A DNA stretch of 17,708 nucleotides from NCBI GenBank assembly GCA_002411365.1, contig DHSD01000004.1, positions 17,946 to 35,653 of the forward strand, written 5' to 3'. Below, piece by piece: positions 7,248 to 14,999 of the stretch. The notes beneath the pieces were generated by a model. That model was not told the origin of the DNA and did not search any database. It saw nothing but the letters and a program-made list of their open reading frames with translations. The stretch's first letter is position 1; each line of letters starts with the position of its first letter. Source of the stretch: Ruminococcaceae bacterium UBA5295 (GTDB lineage: Bacteria > Bacillota > Clostridia > Oscillospirales > Acutalibacteraceae). Position numbers and translations under genes: made by a program.

Positions 7248-8462
7248 CTATTTTTCAGGCTTTTTCATTGAAGCTATGATTGCGTCGGCAAGTGTTTCAA
7301 GTTCAGGTGTGTTATTGTCTTTCATTGACGAAACAAGCGAGAGCTGTTCATCAAGGATGTTCATGTTTTTCATATCGTCCTCAAGGAACCTGCGCATCAA
7401 TTTGCCTGATGTGCATGCCCATGAGCCATTTTCAACAATGGCGACTGTACGCTTCTGCACATTCAGTGCCTTCATGTGCTCAAGGTAGTTGAGCATCGGC
7501 GGGTATATGCCGAGATTGTAAGTAACAGATGCAAGCACTATGTGGCTTAAGCGGAATGTTTCGGAAATCAGGTATGAGACATCTGTTCTCGAAACATCGT
7601 ACATGACGACATTTTTCATGCCTTTTTCAACAAGTCGTGAAGCAAGCACTTCGGCAGCGCTTTCAGTGTTGCCATACATTGAGGCGTAAACTATAAGCAC
7701 GCCCTGCTCTTCAGGCTCATAAGTGCTCCATTTCTGATATTTGTCAATGTAATAGCCGAGGTTGGAGCGCCACACAAGCCCGTGCAGCGGGCAGATGGTT
7801 TTTATGTTTATTGCCGATGCCTTTTTTAGCAGAAGCTGCACGGGAGATCCGTATTTGCCGACTATATTTGTGTAGTAGCGCCTTGCCTCGTCTATCCAGT
7901 CACGGTCAAAATTGACTTCGTCATTGAAAAGTTTACCATCTATTGCGCCAAAACTTCCGAAAGCGTCGGCCGAGAAAAGTGTACCGGTCGTCGTGTCAAA
8001 TGTCACCATTACTTCAGGCCAGTGCACCATAGGTGCAGCTATAAATGTAACGGTGTGCTTGCCAAATGACCTTGTGTCGCCTTCTTTTACCTGGTCAATC
8101 CTGCCGTCGACAGAAAATCCGAACTGGTGCATAAACACGAAAGCCCTTTTGTTGCTGATAATTTTGATATTTGGGTAACGCAGGATAATCTCATTGATGC
8201 AGGCGGCGTGATCCGGCTCGACATGGTTTATAACAAGATAGTCAAGTTTTCTGCCGTTTAGCAGGAACTTGATATTTTCGAGGAACTGGCGGCAGCCAGC
8301 CCAGTCAACAGTATCAAACAAAACGGTTTTCTTGTCTAAAAGCAGATAAGAGTTATAAGATACCCCGCGCGGAATGGGGTGGACATTTTCAAACAGCGCC
8401 AGACGGTGATCATTTACACCAACCCAGTAAAGGTCATCTGAAATTTTTCTCACACAGTGCAT
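7248..8462 (-). CDS. fprA: Flavodiiron protein (FprA-type O2/NO reductase)
   Basis: Class A flavodiiron proteins reduce O2 to water, or NO to N2O, in the cytoplasm of anaerobes, receiving electrons from rubredoxin or a similar donor. The 404 residues show the two expected domains. The metallo-beta-lactamase-like part (about 1-250) has all diiron ligands: His80, Glu82 and Asp84 in HVEPDH, His147 in MVHWPE, Asp166 in SADAFG and His227 in PLHGL. The flavodoxin part (about 254-404) begins with VLIVYASMYGNTE, the FMN phosphate loop. There is no C-terminal rubredoxin extension. The start is supported by AGAGGAG seven bases upstream. The gene follows the ATPase operon on the same strand, 272 bases further on, and converges on trpA. 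A rubredoxin-like remnant lies just upstream. Its likely role is oxygen protection of a strict anaerobe. Confidence 0.95.
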   Translation of the reverse strand: MHCVRKISDDLYWVGVNDHRLALFENVHPIPRGVSYNSYLLLDKKTVLFDTVDWAGCRQFLENIKFLLNGRKLDYLVINHVEPDHAACINEIILRYPNIKIISNKRAFVFMHQFGFSVDGRIDQVKEGDTRSFGKHTVTFIAAPMVHWPEVMVTFDTTTGTLFSADAFGSFGAIDGKLFNDEVNFDRDWIDEARRYYTNIVGKYGSPVQLLLKKASAINIKTICPLHGLVWRSNLGYYIDKYQKWSTYEPEEQGVLIVYASMYGNTESAAEVLASRLVEKGMKNVVMYDVSRTDVSYLISETFRLSHIVLASVTYNLGIYPPMLNYLEHMKALNVQKRTVAIVENGSWACTSGKLMRRFLEDDMKNMNILDEQLSLVSSMKDNNTPELETLADAIIASMKKPEK

Positions 8463-8523
8463 AATTATTCTCCTCTTTTAATAGATGCCAGCCGTCAGGC
8501 TTCAATAAGACCAATCCTTAAAT

Positions 8524-8707
8524 TTACCCGCATTCAGGGCAAATCCATTCTTCTGGGAACGATTCGAACAAAGTGTCGGACTCAACTTGAACCGCGTGCA
8601 ATGCTCACAAGGTCGGCACGGCTGAGCCGCTTGATGATTTTATAGACAAACTGCTGAGGCAGAAGCTCATCTTCGCAGGCTTTCCTTTTAAAGACATATT
8701 GCTACAT
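8524..8707 (-). pseudogene. Rubredoxin-like gene remnant upstream of fprA
   Basis: Read on the - strand, the frame 8601-8524 ends with FESFPEEWICPECG and a stop. This matches the second half of rubredoxins (F-E-x-x-P-x-x-W-x-C-P-x-C-G), with the metal cysteine pair intact. The usual tail after CPxCG is missing, and I find no first CxxCG motif upstream. Before it, a different frame is open from 8704 to 8582 (starting QYVFKRKACEDELL) and reads like protein. It lacks a good start: an ATG at 8707 is followed at once by TAG. A one-base slip near 8588 would join the two parts. The simplest reading is a decayed or frameshifted gene of about 60 codons. Homology of the upstream part to rubredoxin is not evident. 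A sequencing error or a chance motif is possible. Confidence 0.4.
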
Positions 8708-8734
8708 TAAAAGGCATCAGAGCAAAACACAGTG

Positions 8735-9415
8735 TTATGTTTTTACAGGAGCATTCTTCAGTTTTCCTTTGTAATGGTGCGCATCTTCAAGCATGAGATC
8801 CTTAGCTTTCATGAGGCGTATCTGCGTTGAGCGTTCGTTTTCATCAAGCTTCATTGAGATGAACCTGATATTTTCCATCAGGTTTGGTATCATGACATAC
8901 TCAAGCGCATTTACGCGGCGGCGGGTCCGCTCAATTTCTGACGCCATGAGCTGGCATGACTTTTCGACTTCCGCAAGTTTAAGCATATCGGGGAAAATAT
9001 CAGAAAGGGATTTTACGGCATCGTCGAGGTCGCTTGAAGTGAATGCGAAGCCATAAGAATAAATATCATTTTTGTCAGGCGTGCGGGTTTTATATTTGAA
9101 AACAGGAATTTCGACGCTCATGGCATTGCGCTTTCCGACTTCGAGCGACACTGCCTGCTTTGGGGCCATGAGGGCGACATTCACTTCTTCGTCTGGCATT
9201 GATGCCCTTGCAAGGACAAAATTTTTGTCGGCGGCGCGGATTCCGGCTTCTACTTTCTCACGGAGAGCCTTATTTTTCCGCACGAGGTCGAGGAACTGCC
9301 GCATAAGCTCGTCACGTTTGTCTTTAAGCAACTTATGGCCGCGCAGCGCGAGCACAAGCTTTTTTTTCAGGCGCGTTAGTTCCATGCGCGTTGGGTTAAC
9401 ATGTGTGGTTGCCAT
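8735..9415 (-). CDS. ntpD: V/A-type ATPase subunit D (central stalk)
   Basis: Subunit D is the long coiled-coil rotor shaft inside the A3B3 head, passing rotation between the head and the membrane ring. The 226 residues are normal. The N-terminus has the family pattern NPTRMELTRLKKKL (7-20), followed by a long charged helix to about residue 75. A second long helix near the C-terminus (about 150-200) pairs with it. The start at 9415 has a strong G-rich site (AGGGGGTGA) that overlaps the ntpB stop, four bases away. It is the last gene of the ATPase operon. No convincing terminator follows, only a weak AAAACA/TGTTTT hairpin at about 8723-8742. Confidence 0.95.
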   Translation of the reverse strand: MATTHVNPTRMELTRLKKKLVLALRGHKLLKDKRDELMRQFLDLVRKNKALREKVEAGIRAADKNFVLARASMPDEEVNVALMAPKQAVSLEVGKRNAMSVEIPVFKYKTRTPDKNDIYSYGFAFTSSDLDDAVKSLSDIFPDMLKLAEVEKSCQLMASEIERTRRRVNALEYVMIPNLMENIRFISMKLDENERSTQIRLMKAKDLMLEDAHHYKGKLKNAPVKT

Positions 9416-9419
9416 GATG

Positions 9420-10805
9420 TCACCCCCTTGCTTTGACTTTGCCGTAGTACTTGTCGAGGTATTCGTCCTTTATGCGTTTAAGTTCACTGCGCGGGAGCAG
9501 CGAGAGAAGTTTCCACCCAAGGTCAAGCGTTTCCTCAATGTTGCGGTTTGTGTCATAGCCCTGTGAAACGTAGCGCCGCTCAAACTCGTCGGCAAATTTT
9601 GCGTAGAGCCTATCTATATCGGTGAGTGCGGCTTCGCCGAGCACTACCATCAGTTCCTTAGCGTCCTTGCCGCGCGCGTAGGCGGCAAAAAGCTGGTTCA
9701 TGGTATTCGCATGGTCGGCGCGTGTTTTTCCTTCGCCGATTCCTTTGTCTTTAAGGCGCGACAGCGACGGTAACACATCTATAGGAGGCTCGATCCCTTT
9801 TCTGTAAAGCTCACGGCTAAGGATTATCTGCCCTTCTGTAATGTACCCTGTGAGGTCAGGGATAGGATGCGTTTTGTCGTCTTCAGGCATTGTAAGGATA
9901 GGGATAAGCGTAATGCTGCCTGGTTTGCCTTTCTGCCTTCCGGCACGCTCATAGAGTGATGCGAGGTCGGTGTACATATAGCCTGGATACCCGCGCCTGC
10001 CAGGGACTTCTTTGCGTGCGGCTGAGATTTCACGCAGCGCGTCGGCGTAGTTTGTAATGTCCGTCATAATTACAAGCACGTGCATATCCTGCTGGAACGC
10101 AAGGTATTCGGCGGCAGTCAGGGCCATGCGCGGTGTGGCGATACGCTCGACGGCAGGGTCATTTGCAAGGTTGACAAAGACGACGGTCCTGTCTATTGCG
10201 CCTGAGTCACGGAAACTCTGTATGAAGAAGTTGGCTTCTTCGTATGTTATGCCGATGGCCGCGAAAACAACGGCGAAGGGTTCTTTTGTCCCTATGACTT
10301 TTGCCTGCCTTGCTATCTGTGCCGCAAGCCTTGCATGCGGGAGGCCGCTTGCCGAGAAGATAGGCAGTTTCTGCCCGCGGACGAGCGTGTTGAGCCCGTC
10401 TATGGCGGAAATGCCCGTCTGGATAAATTCCTGCGGATAGTTGCGCGCAGCAGGGTTCATTGGCAGACCGTTTATATCAAGGCGCTTTTCCGGCAGAATC
10501 TCAGGGCCGCCATCTATTGGGTGGCCGAGGCCGTCGAAAACACGGCCGAGCATATCCGGAGAAACACCAAGCTCCATACTGTGGCCGAGAAAGCGCACTT
10601 TGCTTTCTTCAAGGTTAAGGCCGGCAGAATTTTCGAATAGCTGGACAAGCGCGTTGCCCTCATCTATCTCAAGCACTTTGCAGCGACGCTTTTCACCGTT
10701 TGAAAGCTCTATTTCGCCAAGTTCATTGTATGCTACGTCCTCTACACCCTGCACGAGCATAAGGGGGCCTGCAATTTCCTGAATAGTCCTGTATTCTTTT
10801 GGCAT
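9420..10805 (-). CDS. ntpB: V/A-type ATPase subunit B (non-catalytic head subunit)
   Basis: Three B subunits alternate with three A subunits in the cytoplasmic head. The 461-residue protein lacks a Walker A loop; the corresponding place reads FSASGLPHARLAAQ (150-163), as in other B subunits. Arg350 in LPSLSRLKD matches the arginine finger of E. hirae NtpB at the same number. YMYTDLASLYERAGR (276-290) is a further family signature. The start ATG shares one base with the ntpA stop (TGATG), and AAGGAGG sits about eight bases upstream, so translation is both coupled and well initiated. It could be mistaken for an F-type alpha subunit, but the neighbours and motifs settle it as V/A-type. Confidence 0.97.
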   Translation of the reverse strand: MPKEYRTIQEIAGPLMLVQGVEDVAYNELGEIELSNGEKRRCKVLEIDEGNALVQLFENSAGLNLEESKVRFLGHSMELGVSPDMLGRVFDGLGHPIDGGPEILPEKRLDINGLPMNPAARNYPQEFIQTGISAIDGLNTLVRGQKLPIFSASGLPHARLAAQIARQAKVIGTKEPFAVVFAAIGITYEEANFFIQSFRDSGAIDRTVVFVNLANDPAVERIATPRMALTAAEYLAFQQDMHVLVIMTDITNYADALREISAARKEVPGRRGYPGYMYTDLASLYERAGRQKGKPGSITLIPILTMPEDDKTHPIPDLTGYITEGQIILSRELYRKGIEPPIDVLPSLSRLKDKGIGEGKTRADHANTMNQLFAAYARGKDAKELMVVLGEAALTDIDRLYAKFADEFERRYVSQGYDTNRNIEETLDLGWKLLSLLPRSELKRIKDEYLDKYYGKVKARG

Positions 10806-12577
10806 CAGGATTCCTCCTTCTTTCCAGCAGCGTCTGAAATTTCGTCGTGCAGTTCTTTAACAATGCCATTATATTCTTCCTGCACTTCTGCTTCTGGAAC
10901 ATACTTGAAACGTCCTATCCGCTCGCGCACAGGCAGGGTGACGACCGTGTCTATTGAAATGCCATTTTTAAGGCCCTCAGACGATTCGTCATAGTATGCA
11001 AGCACCGTTTTCATCATTAGATACTCTTTTTCAAGCGAGGCGTGCATATCGGTTTCATTAAAAGCATCCTGCTGTAGGAAGTCCTCACGGACTGAACGTG
11101 CGGCTTCCATTTTAAGCCTGTCTGGCGCCGAGAGGGCATCCATGCCTACAAGTCGCACAATCTCTTCCAGTTCAGATTCTTCATGGAGAAGCAGAAGAAT
11201 GCGCCCGCGCAGTTTCATCCAGTCTTCATGGACGTTTTTATTGAACCATTTACCGAGTGTGTCGGTATAAAGGGAATAGCTTGTCAGCCAGTTGATGGCT
11301 GGAAAATGCCTCTTGTAGGCGAGGCTGGAGTCGAGGCCCCAGAAGACTTTTACAATGCGGAGCGTTGCCTGCGAGACTGGCTCCGAAATATCGCCGCCTG
11401 GAGGGGAAACGGCCCCGATGACGGAAAGCGAACCCTCACGGCTCTTTGTGCCGAAAGTTTCAACGCGCCCGGCGCGCTCATAGAACTGCGCAAGGCGGCT
11501 GCCAAGGTATGCAGGGTATCCTTCTTCGCCTGGCATTTCTTCAAGGCGACCTGACATTTCTCGCAAAGCTTCAGCCCACCGGGAAGTGGAATCTGCCATC
11601 AGCGCAACGGAATAGCCCATGTCGCGGAAATATTCTGCAATAGTAATGCCAGTGTAAATAGAAGCTTCACGGGCCGCAACAGGCATATCAGATGTATTTG
11701 CAATCAATACCGTGCGTTTCATCAGCGAGTAGCCCGTTTTAGGGTCTTTCAATGTTGGAAATTCATTAAGCACATCTGTCATTTCGTTACCGCGCTCGCC
11801 GCAGCCAATGTATACAACAATGTCTGCTTCAGCCCATTTGGCAAGCTGGTGCTGCACTACAGTTTTCCCGCTGCCGAAAGGTCCAGGAATAGCTGCCGTG
11901 CCGCCTCTGGCAATAGGGAAGAGCACGTCTATAACGCGTTGGCCTGTCACAAGTGGCATATCTGGCTGTAACTTTTTGGCGTAAGGACGGCCGCGCCGCA
12001 CAGGCCATTTCTGCATAAGCGTCAGCTTATGCTTGTTCCCGTCGTCTGATCTGATGGAAGCTACATCGTCAATGACGGTGTAGTCGCCTTCTTCAATGGA
12101 TGACACTGTGCCGGAAATGCCATACGGCACCATGATTTTGTGGGCTACTATCTCTGTTTCCTGCACAGTGCCTATAATGTCGCCGGTAATAACCTTTTGC
12201 CCAACTGTGACGGAAGGGACGAAATGCCATTTCTTTTTGCGCTCCAGCGCCGGTACTTCAACACCTCGCTGCAGGTTGTTGCCTGAGATTTCCATAATCT
12301 TGTCGAGCGGGCGCTGTATGCCATCGTAAATGCTTCCGATAAGGCCGGGGCCAAGCTCTACGCTCAGAGGAGCGCCGGTCGATTCGACCGGTTCGCCTGG
12401 CTTAAGGCCGGAAGTTTCCTCATAGACCTGAATTGAGGCATTGTCCCCGTGTATCTCGATGATCTCGCCGATAAGGCGTTCATTGCTGACGCGCACCACG
12501 TCGAACATATTGGCGTCCCGCATCCCTGTGGCGACGACCAGAGGGCCGGCCACTTTTTTAATCGTACCGCTGCTCAT
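10805..12577 (-). CDS. ntpA: V/A-type ATPase subunit A (catalytic head subunit)
   Basis: Subunit A hydrolyses or makes ATP. From ATG 12577 it has 590 residues. The Walker A loop GPFGSGKT lies at 232-239 (Lys238, Thr239), and catalytic Glu261-Arg262 is in GCGERGNE; both equal E. hirae NtpA numbering. The non-homologous bulge region typical of A subunits (about 110-190) separates the N-terminal barrel from the nucleotide domain. DSTSRWAEALREMSGR is the later conserved block. A GTG at 12607 in the same frame would add ten residues and overlap ntpG. ATG 12577 is preferred because AGGTGA lies just upstream and the family begins at this point (SGTIKKVAGPLV). Confidence 0.97.
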   Translation of the reverse strand: MSSGTIKKVAGPLVVATGMRDANMFDVVRVSNERLIGEIIEIHGDNASIQVYEETSGLKPGEPVESTGAPLSVELGPGLIGSIYDGIQRPLDKIMEISGNNLQRGVEVPALERKKKWHFVPSVTVGQKVITGDIIGTVQETEIVAHKIMVPYGISGTVSSIEEGDYTVIDDVASIRSDDGNKHKLTLMQKWPVRRGRPYAKKLQPDMPLVTGQRVIDVLFPIARGGTAAIPGPFGSGKTVVQHQLAKWAEADIVVYIGCGERGNEMTDVLNEFPTLKDPKTGYSLMKRTVLIANTSDMPVAAREASIYTGITIAEYFRDMGYSVALMADSTSRWAEALREMSGRLEEMPGEEGYPAYLGSRLAQFYERAGRVETFGTKSREGSLSVIGAVSPPGGDISEPVSQATLRIVKVFWGLDSSLAYKRHFPAINWLTSYSLYTDTLGKWFNKNVHEDWMKLRGRILLLLHEESELEEIVRLVGMDALSAPDRLKMEAARSVREDFLQQDAFNETDMHASLEKEYLMMKTVLAYYDESSEGLKNGISIDTVVTLPVRERIGRFKYVPEAEVQEEYNGIVKELHDEISDAAGKKEES

Positions 12578-12590
12578 TATTTCACCTGCT

Positions 12591-12917
12591 TCATTTTGAT
12601 TCGCCACTGAATATTATGTCGGAGCCAACTGCCTGCTCCACGAATTTTTTAACATTTGCAATTCCGGAGCCCGTATTGCCCGAAGCGCCAGGAATTGGTA
12701 CAATAGCGGGAACAAGCCGTTCACTGTACCGTGCAATCTCGGGCACAATCTCATCCGCAACTGCTTCTGTAACATATATGACAGCGTACCCGTTTTCGGC
12801 AAGGCGGCGCAGCTCTTTCGCAGCTTCGCCAGCATTGCTGACGGGGCAGATATCGAGTCCAAGGGCTGCAAATCCGTAAATGCTGTCTCGGTCGCCAAGT
12901 ACGGCAATCTTATACAT
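12591..12917 (-). CDS. ntpG: V/A-type ATPase subunit F (NtpG; central stalk)
   Basis: This small subunit (called F in A-ATPases and NtpG in E. hirae) binds the D shaft in the central stalk and modulates ATPase activity. It has 108 residues with the usual Rossmann-like fold. The N-terminus KIAVLGDRDSIYGFAALGL (3-21) is diagnostic. A later stretch, AVIYVTEAVADEI, corresponds to the second conserved strand and helix. The start overlaps the end of ntpC by eight bases, with a weak AGGGAAA site in front, so it is probably translated by re-initiation. The stop is 13 bases before ntpA. Confidence 0.93.
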   Translation of the reverse strand: MYKIAVLGDRDSIYGFAALGLDICPVSNAGEAAKELRRLAENGYAVIYVTEAVADEIVPEIARYSERLVPAIVPIPGASGNTGSGIANVKKFVEQAVGSDIIFSGESK

Positions 12918-13878
12918 AAGTTTCCCTCAGCCTTTCCCGAACGGAAGTGTCCGAAAGATTATTGAGTTTGCCTGAAAGTATTATCCTCACCATATTGATT
13001 TCGTTTTCACGTGCGAGAAGATATGCCGCAATTGGGGCGACGGTGAACGAATTGTACTTCTGCGGGCGGATACGCTCGATGAGGACATTGTCGCACCAGC
13101 ATTCAAAGGCTGCGAGCGATTTTTTAAGCGCCGGAACGGCTGAATCGTATGGCGTTGCCGCCAGGTAGGCGCATATTTCGTCAATGCCAGAAGTGGCGGC
13201 ACCGGCTAACTGCTTAACATCAAGCGTATCGCATGGGGCAAGTGCGCGCTCAAGGAAGTCACGCTTTTTACCGGTCTTTGCGGAACGCACCGCAATGCGA
13301 ATATCGCTTTCGGCAACCGTAAGCTCAGCATACTGCTTTATAACTTCATTGCATGACTTTTTTCCGGCGCTGTAAACAGCGTCAAGTGCTGCGCGGTCCA
13401 AAATAACATCGCAGAGCTGGCCGTCATGTGTGTGCAAAAGTGTTTCATATGCTTTCTGGCCTGCGGCGCGCATTTGCTCAGGTAGCATCGAAAAATCGTG
13501 CTCCTTCACAGCCTTCATTATGATATCCGTGCTGACAGTGCCATGGCTGAAAAATATGCCCGGTGTCTCTGCCTGCGTGCAGACCTGCTTTATTGCTGCC
13601 TTTAAATTATGAAAATCGTTTTTATAAAGGAGCACGTTAAAATCAGGTTGCTTGCCGGCGATATCAGAGATGAAATCCAATGTTTTTTCGCGCTCTGAAG
13701 CGAGCATCCCTGCCGCACCGCCTTCGGCACCCGTATTCCAGCTGCGCTCAGCGAGAAATTTAAGGCATTCTTCATAGCTTTTACATGCCATAAGCTGTTC
13801 AACAGCCTGTGCATTGAGCAGTGAGAGCTCTTTTGTGCGGACGCGCGCCACAGCATAAATAAATTTGTCTTCGGCCAT
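12910..13878 (-). CDS. ntpC: V/A-type ATPase subunit C (stalk-to-ring socket)
   Basis: Subunit C (the d-type subunit of eukaryotes) is a funnel-shaped helical protein on top of the membrane ring that accepts the D-F shaft. The 322 residues are near the family length. The sequence is mainly helical with little motif content. Recognisable parts are YAVARVRTKELSLL near the N-terminus, YKNDFHNLKAAIK in the middle (about 105-117) and ARENEINMVRIILSGKLN near the end (about 290-307), all characteristic of this family. It starts two bases after the ntpE stop and overlaps ntpG. Its place between E and F/G in the operon supports the call. Confidence 0.92.
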   Translation of the reverse strand: MAEDKFIYAVARVRTKELSLLNAQAVEQLMACKSYEECLKFLAERSWNTGAEGGAAGMLASEREKTLDFISDIAGKQPDFNVLLYKNDFHNLKAAIKQVCTQAETPGIFFSHGTVSTDIIMKAVKEHDFSMLPEQMRAAGQKAYETLLHTHDGQLCDVILDRAALDAVYSAGKKSCNEVIKQYAELTVAESDIRIAVRSAKTGKKRDFLERALAPCDTLDVKQLAGAATSGIDEICAYLAATPYDSAVPALKKSLAAFECWCDNVLIERIRPQKYNSFTVAPIAAYLLARENEINMVRIILSGKLNNLSDTSVRERLRETYV

Positions 13879-13880
13879 TT

Positions 13881-14477
13881 TTAAGCCTCCGCAAACAGAA
13901 GCGCCTGAACTTTATCTTGGAGTTCATCACGTTTCTCATCAAACAGAGCGGAAAAAGAACAGTTTTCTTCCACTCCTCCATAAACCAGGATAAAACCGCC
14001 GTCGATTTTGCGCGTCCGGCTTGAAATTTTCAGGGAAGAGCCCTTTTTAAGGACGGAATTGAGTTCCGTTTCAAACTGGCTTGGCAAACGGGAGAGGTCT
14101 TTTTCAGAAAATATGATTTCACCTTCACCGGGAAGTGCATATTTGGCTGCTATTTTCAGGAGAAGGCTAAAGTACTCGTCCTGCGGAAGGCTAACAAGCT
14201 TCTGATATGCCGCTTCCATAGTCTCGCCTATTATCTGTTGCTTGGCTTCAAGCACAGCGCGGCGTTTGTGCTGGTCTGCCGCTGATGCGGCACGTTCCCG
14301 CACAACCTCGGTTCCATGTTCCGCGCGCAGGCGTATCGCCTCACACTCGCCGGAAGCTTTGCAATGTGCATCACTGCGTATTTTTTCAGCCTCCTGCCTT
14401 GCTTTTTCAAGTGTGGCAGAAGCCGAATCTTTAGATTCATTAGAGATGTCCTGTACTATTTTTTCAAGTCCAGTCAT
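13881..14477 (-). CDS. ntpE: V/A-type ATPase subunit E (peripheral stalk)
   Basis: Subunit E pairs with the H/G-type helical subunit (encoded by the first gene here) to form the peripheral stalks that hold the head still. It has 198 residues. The first ~75 are a charged, Ala/Glu/Arg-rich coiled coil (SASATLEKARQEAEKIRSDA, 17-36). The C-terminal half is a globular alpha/beta domain with the late pattern RKIDGGFILVYGGVEEN typical of the family. GAGGGGAG seven to eight bases before the ATG gives a good start. It begins 27 bases after the ntpK stop. Confidence 0.92.
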   Translation of the reverse strand: MTGLEKIVQDISNESKDSASATLEKARQEAEKIRSDAHCKASGECEAIRLRAEHGTEVVRERAASAADQHKRRAVLEAKQQIIGETMEAAYQKLVSLPQDEYFSLLLKIAAKYALPGEGEIIFSEKDLSRLPSQFETELNSVLKKGSSLKISSRTRKIDGGFILVYGGVEENCSFSALFDEKRDELQDKVQALLFAEA

Positions 14478-14504
14478 GGATAGACTCCCCTCACTGCTGT
14501 GATA

Positions 14505-14999
14505 TCAAACGTGTAGGTTTCCAACACCGCCGATTGACAGGATGGAAACCAGAAGTGCAAGGATAGCGTATGTTTCAACCATAGCTGGGAAAATCATTGC
14601 TTTGCCAAATTGGTCGGGGCGCTTCGCAACAAGCCCTATGCTTGAAATTGATGCCTTTGCCTGGTCAAGTGCCGATTTGTAACCGACTATTGCCATTGGC
14701 AGGCATGAGCACAGGTAAAGCAAGCCTTTAACGGCGGAAATCGGTGTGGTTGAGCCGCCCATGATGCCTATCTGCGAAAGTGTAATAAACGCTATCAGCA
14801 GGCCGTAAATGCCCTGCGTGCCAGGCAGTAGCTGAAGCACCAGCACCTTGCCGAATTTTGCCGGGTCATCTGTAACAACCCCTGCGGCGGCCTGGCCTGC
14901 TGCACCTACACCTTTTGCCGAAGCTATGCCAGGCATCAGGGCAGCAAGGACTGCTCCTAACAGGGCAAAAACAATTCCAAGGTTATTGAAAATATTCAT
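14505..14999 (-). CDS. ntpK: V-type ATPase proteolipid subunit K (rotor ring), probably Na+-binding
   Basis: This is the ion-carrying ring subunit. The 164 residues form four membrane helices (about 6-28, 52-80, 86-109 and 132-158), a duplicated hairpin as in E. hirae NtpK. The essential carboxylate is Glu142 in PAMVETYAI. Leu58, Thr61 and Gln62 in LLPGTQGIYG and Gln113 in LDQAK align with the Leu61, Thr64, Gln65 and Gln110 that coordinate Na+ in E. hirae, and Glu142 with Glu139. This signature suggests Na+ rather than H+ coupling, an inference from E. hirae. The first hairpin has no carboxylate at the matching place (it has Gln62), so there is one ion site per duplicated unit. The start overlaps the ntpI stop by four bases (ATGA). 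Confidence 0.95.
   Translation of the reverse strand: MNIFNNLGIVFALLGAVLAALMPGIASAKGVGAAGQAAAGVVTDDPAKFGKVLVLQLLPGTQGIYGLLIAFITLSQIGIMGGSTTPISAVKGLLYLCSCLPMAIVGYKSALDQAKASISSIGLVAKRPDQFGKAMIFPAMVETYAILALLVSILSIGGVGNLHV

Noticed and set aside
7234..7488. 84-codon + strand open frame after the trp terminator
   Set aside because: It is almost entirely antisense to the conserved FMN domain of fprA.
8457..8645. 62-codon open frame on the + strand in the fprA upstream gap
   Set aside because: It begins within the fprA start codon, has no ribosome site and no recognisable motif. The - strand rubredoxin-like reading is more convincing.
12578..12607. GTG 12607 start of subunit A with ten more residues
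   Set aside because: It would overlap ntpG and has no ribosome site. ATG 12577 has AGGTGA before it and matches known A subunits.
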